Shown: positions 61,410 through 64,000 of the stretch, one piece after another
Layout of the letters: each line of letters starts with the position of its first letter
Numbering within the stretch: position 1 is the stretch's first letter
Assembly (NCBI GenBank): GCA_963838795.1
Contig: CAWISL010000001.1
Coordinates: 434,001-498,000, forward strand
DNA from: JAIBJN01 sp963838795
Lineage (GTDB): Bacteria > Actinomycetota > Thermoleophilia > Gaiellales > Gaiellaceae
Length of the DNA stretch: 64,000 bases
Direction: 5' to 3'
The notes under the pieces: model-generated
Told to the model about the DNA's origin: nothing
Database searches by the model: none
What the model saw: only the letters and a program-made list of their open reading frames with translations
Made by a program: the position numbers and the translations under genes

Positions 61410-61879
61410 GGGGCGTGCTGCTTCTGATCGGCCTGTTCGCGCTCCTCGCCGCGGGCTGCGGCGGGGAGCGCGACGAGCCGCCGACGCTGGCCCAGATGGA
61501 GAAGCAGTTCATCTGCCCTACCTGCCAGACGACGCTCGAGCTCTCGAACGCGCCGATCGCCGAGCGGATGCGGGAGTTCATTCGGGAGCGGATCGCAGCC
61601 GGCGACTCCGAGGAGGAGATCGAGGCCGCCCTCGTCGCCCAGTTCGGCGAGGCCGTGCTCGCGTCCCCCCCGAAGGAGGGCTTCAACCTGCTCGCATGGG
61701 TGTTGCCCCTCGCCGCCGGTGCGATCGCTGTCGCCGCGGTGGCAGTCCTCCTGCGCCGGTGGAGCCGAAACCGTCCCGAGGGCGAGCCCGAGCAGCCGGG
61801 GTCGGCGAACGGCCGGCCGGCGCTCGACCCCGAGCTCGAGCGCAAGGTCGACGAAGAGCTCGCCCGTTTCGACGGCTAG
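61406..61879 (+). CDS. CcmH-like cytochrome c biogenesis lipoprotein
   Basis: A 157-residue protein: lipobox (LLAAGC) at the N-terminus, then EKQFICPTCQTTLELSNAPI, the CxxC of CcmH, and helices (RMREFIRERIAAGDSEEEIE) followed by one transmembrane helix (LLAWVLPLAAGAIAVAAVAV). CcmH handles apocytochrome thiols together with CcmG. ATG 61406 overlaps the ccmG-like stop. The 110-base gap to ccdA shows nothing notable. Confidence 0.88.
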   Translation: MRGVLLLIGLFALLAAGCGGERDEPPTLAQMEKQFICPTCQTTLELSNAPIAERMREFIRERIAAGDSEEEIEAALVAQFGEAVLASPPKEGFNLLAWVLPLAAGAIAVAAVAVLLRRWSRNRPEGEPEQPGSANGRPALDPELERKVDEELARFDG

Positions 61880-61989
61880 ATGCTCGACCGCCGATCAGCG
61901 CACTCGTGGATGGCGGCTGCGACGCAGCGCGGCGCCCGGCTTGGTCGCAACCGTCCCCACGAGCACACCGACCGACGGCCGAACATCTG

Positions 61990-62694
61990 ATGGAAGCGAA
62001 GATTCCCCTCGCCTTCCTCGCCGGGCTCGTCTCCTTCGCCACGCCCTGCGTCCTGCCGCTCGTGCCGGGCTACCTGGCCGTGATCTCCGGGCAGGAGGTG
62101 GGCGTGGGGGGACGGCGGGTCCTGGCCGCGAGCCTTCCCTTCGTCGCCGGCTTCACCGGGGTCTTCGTGGCACTGGGGGCTGCGGCCGCCGCGGCAGGGA
62201 GCCTCTTCGGCGAGAATCGAGAGCTGCTCCTCGCGGTCGCCGGCCTCCTCGTCGTGATCCTCGGCTTCGCGATGATGGGCCTGCTGCCGCTGCCATTCCT
62301 CGACCGGCTCGTGGCGCCCGGCCTGGTCGAGGGCGCTCGCAGCACCGGGTCGGCCGCGCTCCTCGGCGCCGCCTTCGGCCTCTGCGCCGCGCCGTGCATC
62401 GGCCCCGTGCTCGCGGGCATCCTGGCCCTGGCCGGCGAAGGGCAGACCATCGCCCAAGGAACGCTCCTCCTCCTCGTCTACTCGGCGGGCCTCGCGTTGC
62501 CGTTCCTCGCCGTCGGCGTCGGCTTCGACCGCGCCCTGAGCGCCTTCCGCTGGCTCCGCGACCACTACGGCGCCCTACGCATCATCGCCGGGGCGATGCT
62601 CGTCGCGCTCGGGCTCCTGCTCTTCTTCGATCGCTTTTGGTGGCTGAACGTGGCCGTGAACCGCGTCTTCGAGCTCTTCGGGATCGGCGTGTGA
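61990..62694 (+). CDS. CcdA/DsbD-like thiol transporter
   Basis: A 234-residue membrane protein with six helices and the two conserved cysteines of CcdA: LAGLVSFATPCVLPLVPGYL and AAFGLCAAPCIGPVLAGILA. It carries reducing equivalents across the membrane to CcmG/ResA. Location supports the cytochrome c maturation role. Its stop overlaps the GNAT gene start by four bases. Confidence 0.93.
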   Translation: MEAKIPLAFLAGLVSFATPCVLPLVPGYLAVISGQEVGVGGRRVLAASLPFVAGFTGVFVALGAAAAAAGSLFGENRELLLAVAGLLVVILGFAMMGLLPLPFLDRLVAPGLVEGARSTGSAALLGAAFGLCAAPCIGPVLAGILALAGEGQTIAQGTLLLLVYSAGLALPFLAVGVGFDRALSAFRWLRDHYGALRIIAGAMLVALGLLLFFDRFWWLNVAVNRVFELFGIGV

Positions 62695-63119
62695 GGATCC
62701 GCGAGGCACGGCCGGAGGACGCGCCGACTGTCGCGGCTCTCCTGGCGCAGCTTGGGTATCCAGACGGCGTCGAGCCGGCTCGCGCGCGGCTTCGCGCCTT
62801 CGAAGCCAGTTCAAGCTCCTTCGCCCTGGTCGTCGAGGACGCGGACACCGTGCTTGGATTGGCGTCAGCGAGCTTTCTGCCCCTCCTGCACGAGGAGGGG
62901 AGCTGGTGCCGGCTCTCGGCTCTGGTGGTCCGAGAGGACAACCGCCGCGCAGGGCTAGGCCGCGCGCTCGTCTCTGCGGTCGAGGAGCGGGCGCGGGAGG
63001 CTGACTGTCGCTACCTCGAGGTAACGAGCGGCGAATGGGCCGAGCGCGGGGCAGCCCATGCCTTCTACGAGGCACTCGGCCTGGATCAGGTTTCGCGGCG
63101 CTACCTCAAGAAGCTCTGA
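62691..63119 (+). CDS. GNAT-family N-acetyltransferase
   Basis: A 142-residue acetyl-CoA-dependent transferase. It starts VRIREARPEDAPTVAALLAQ; the acetyl-CoA loop is the NRRAGLGRALVSAVEERARE stretch, ending GAAHAFYEALGLDQVSRRYL. Substrate unknown. GTG 62691 overlaps the ccdA-like stop. Confidence 0.9.
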   Translation: MRIREARPEDAPTVAALLAQLGYPDGVEPARARLRAFEASSSSFALVVEDADTVLGLASASFLPLLHEEGSWCRLSALVVREDNRRAGLGRALVSAVEERAREADCRYLEVTSGEWAERGAAHAFYEALGLDQVSRRYLKKL

Positions 63120-63425
63120 GATCCGGCGGCGGGAGCTTCGGGAAGCGGCCTTGTGCCGCCTCGACCGAGGCGAGCAGCGCGGCGACGTCCAGCCCGCGGT
63201 GGGAGGGGGCATACGGGCCAAGCCGGCGCAGTGCCTTCTCGAGCTGTCGCTCGCAGCCGACCTCGTTCCCTCGTCCTGCCTGGTACCAGGCTACGGCAAC
63301 GTGGACGAGGCCCTGGTAGAAGTCGCGCTCGGGCTCCTCGGCGGCCCGCCACGCGTCCTCCAGCACTTCGTGTGCCGCGTAGTAGCGGCCCGTACGGATC
63401 AGCTCGAGCCCGCCCTCGAGCTCAT
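63106..63425 (-). CDS. DUF309-family protein, start region broken by one base
   Basis: The coding part reads LEGGLELIRTGRYYAAHEVL, EDAWRAAEEPERDFYQGLVH and VAVAWYQAGRGNEVGCERQL, the DUF309 pattern (function unknown). The expected beginning is MELEGGLELIR; an ATG is present at 63425 but one base out of frame, and the first in-frame start is GTG 63366, inside the conserved region. One missing G at 63420-63423 would fix it, another sign of indels. It is four bases after the Rieske gene. Confidence 0.7.
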
Positions 63426-63427
63426 CC

Positions 63428-63739
63428 TCAGAGGACGACCTTCACCTCGCCGTCCTCGACTACGACCTCATAGGTCTCGAGCTTGAGCGCCCGGTCGAAC
63501 TCGTTCTCGCCCGTCCGCACGTCGTACTGCCAGCCGTGCCACGGGCAGGTGAGGATGCAGCCTTCGAGCGTTCCGCGCCCGAGCGGGCCCCCAAGGTGCA
63601 GGCAGGCGTGCTGCGTCGCGTAGAAGCCGTCCTCGCAGTGGAAGACCGCGACCTCGGTGTCTCCAGCCTTCGCCGCCAGTGCGCGTCCAACGGGGAGATC
63701 GTCGACCCTGGCGACGGTGTGGACCTGGCCGACGGCCAT
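63428..63739 (-). CDS. Rieske [2Fe-2S] protein
   Basis: A 103-residue soluble Rieske domain. The cluster ligands are CLH (in TQHACLHLGGPLGRG) and CPWH (in ILTCPWHGWQYDVRTGE). Soluble examples act as ferredoxins for dioxygenases or as NirD-like subunits. No oxygenase is adjacent. ATG 63739 lies seven bases after a minus-strand TAGCGT box (63752-63747). Confidence 0.9.
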   Translation of the reverse strand: MAVGQVHTVARVDDLPVGRALAAKAGDTEVAVFHCEDGFYATQHACLHLGGPLGRGTLEGCILTCPWHGWQYDVRTGENEFDRALKLETYEVVVEDGEVKVVL

Positions 63740-63770
63740 CGCGGCAACGCTAGCAGAGCCCAGGGGCTGG

Positions 63771-63776
63771 TACGCT
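63771..63776 (+). promoter_or_regulatory. -10 box TACGCT of the last gene
   Basis: TACGCT ends seven bases before GTG 63784. Confidence 0.45.
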
Positions 63777-63783
63777 GCCGCCC

Positions 63784-64000
63784 GTGGCGACGATCCTGCT
63801 CGTTGGGGTCGACCTGTTCTTTCGAGGGAAGCTCGATGTTCTGCTGGGCGCGGGCCACCGGCTGACGACGACCGACAGCATCGACCCGCCCGACCTCGTC
63901 ATCTGCGACCTGGCCCGAGTCGAGGCCGACGAGGTGGCCGACACCTACCCGGACGTGCCCATCCTCGGCTACACGAATCACACGGACACGGCGGGCCTCC
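63784..64000 (+). CDS. hypothetical protein, receiver-like fold, cut by the window edge
   Basis: From GTG 63784 the frame reads VATILLVGVDLFFRGKLDVL, DPPDLVICDLARVEADEV and YPDVPILGYTNHTDTAGL. The strand-helix pattern and central DLVICDL resemble a degenerate response-regulator receiver domain. No more can be said because the gene continues past the window. Confidence 0.55.
   Translation, partial: MATILLVGVDLFFRGKLDVLLGAGHRLTTTDSIDPPDLVICDLARVEADEVADTYPDVPILGYTNHTDTAGL

Overview
The window is very GC-rich, gene-dense chromosomal DNA from a high-GC Gram-positive, most likely an actinomycetote of the Thermoleophilia (Gaiellales/Solirubrobacterales) type. Supporting signs are an HspR-controlled dnaK operon, myo-inositol-1-phosphate synthase beside a phosphatidylinositol(-phosphate) synthase, the order metG-tatD-rsmA-ispE-tRNA-glmU-prs and rplY-pth-mfd-mazG-eno-ftsB-DUF501, and many GTG starts. 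The lineage call is inference; no rRNA is present. Many genes have a TANNNT box only 5-13 nt before the start codon, which suggests widespread leaderless transcription.

0-9 kb, mostly minus strand: a metallophosphoesterase, a membrane protein with presenilin/A22-type aspartyl protease motifs, a uracil-DNA-glycosylase-fold protein, a glycosyltransferase-PHP fusion (frameshifted in this sequence), then (plus strand) a secreted cyclase. Next comes an inositol-lipid cluster: an AUR1-like PAP2 protein, a CDP-alcohol phosphatidyltransferase, and myo-inositol-1-phosphate synthase whose reading frame is continuous with an N-terminal tandem ribbon-helix-helix DNA-binding region. A perfect inverted repeat covers the presumed promoter of that fusion and a third identical half-site lies inside the gene. 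This looks like a PutA-style trigger enzyme and is the most interesting system in the window. moaA follows.

9-18 kb: an EamA transporter, an Orn/Lys/Arg-decarboxylase-family protein, and the heat-shock operon dnaK-grpE-dnaJ-hspR-clpB with overlapping genes.

18-28.7 kb: accessory genes (cupin, membrane proteins, GYD protein, cytochrome P460-like lipoprotein, psuK-psuG, GT39-like membrane protein, FmdB zinc ribbon, LytR-CpsA-Psr protein, ROK kinase, rsmI, M23 peptidase with an antisense-overlapping AbrB-type regulator).

28.7-53 kb: conserved actinobacterial backbone (metG, tatD, rsmA, ispE, tRNA-Gln, glmU, prs, then rplY, pth, mfd, PrsA-like foldase, mazG, eno, pyk, ftsB-like, DUF501). It is interrupted between prs and rplY by a roughly 5.8 kb island with a truncated integrase, an HNH protein, secreted proteins and unusual repeats.

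53-64 kb: an HTH-receiver fusion, a PAP2 phosphatase, a four-GAF SpoIIE phosphatase, a membrane spermidine-synthase-like protein, an L,D-transpeptidase, a cytochrome c maturation group (CcmG-, CcmH-, CcdA-like), a GNAT enzyme, a DUF309 protein, a Rieske protein and the start of an unknown gene.

Several genes (GT-PHP, sialidase-like, mazG, DUF309) carry single-base frame breaks in G/C runs. Sequencing or assembly indels are the likeliest cause, so these are annotated across the break.
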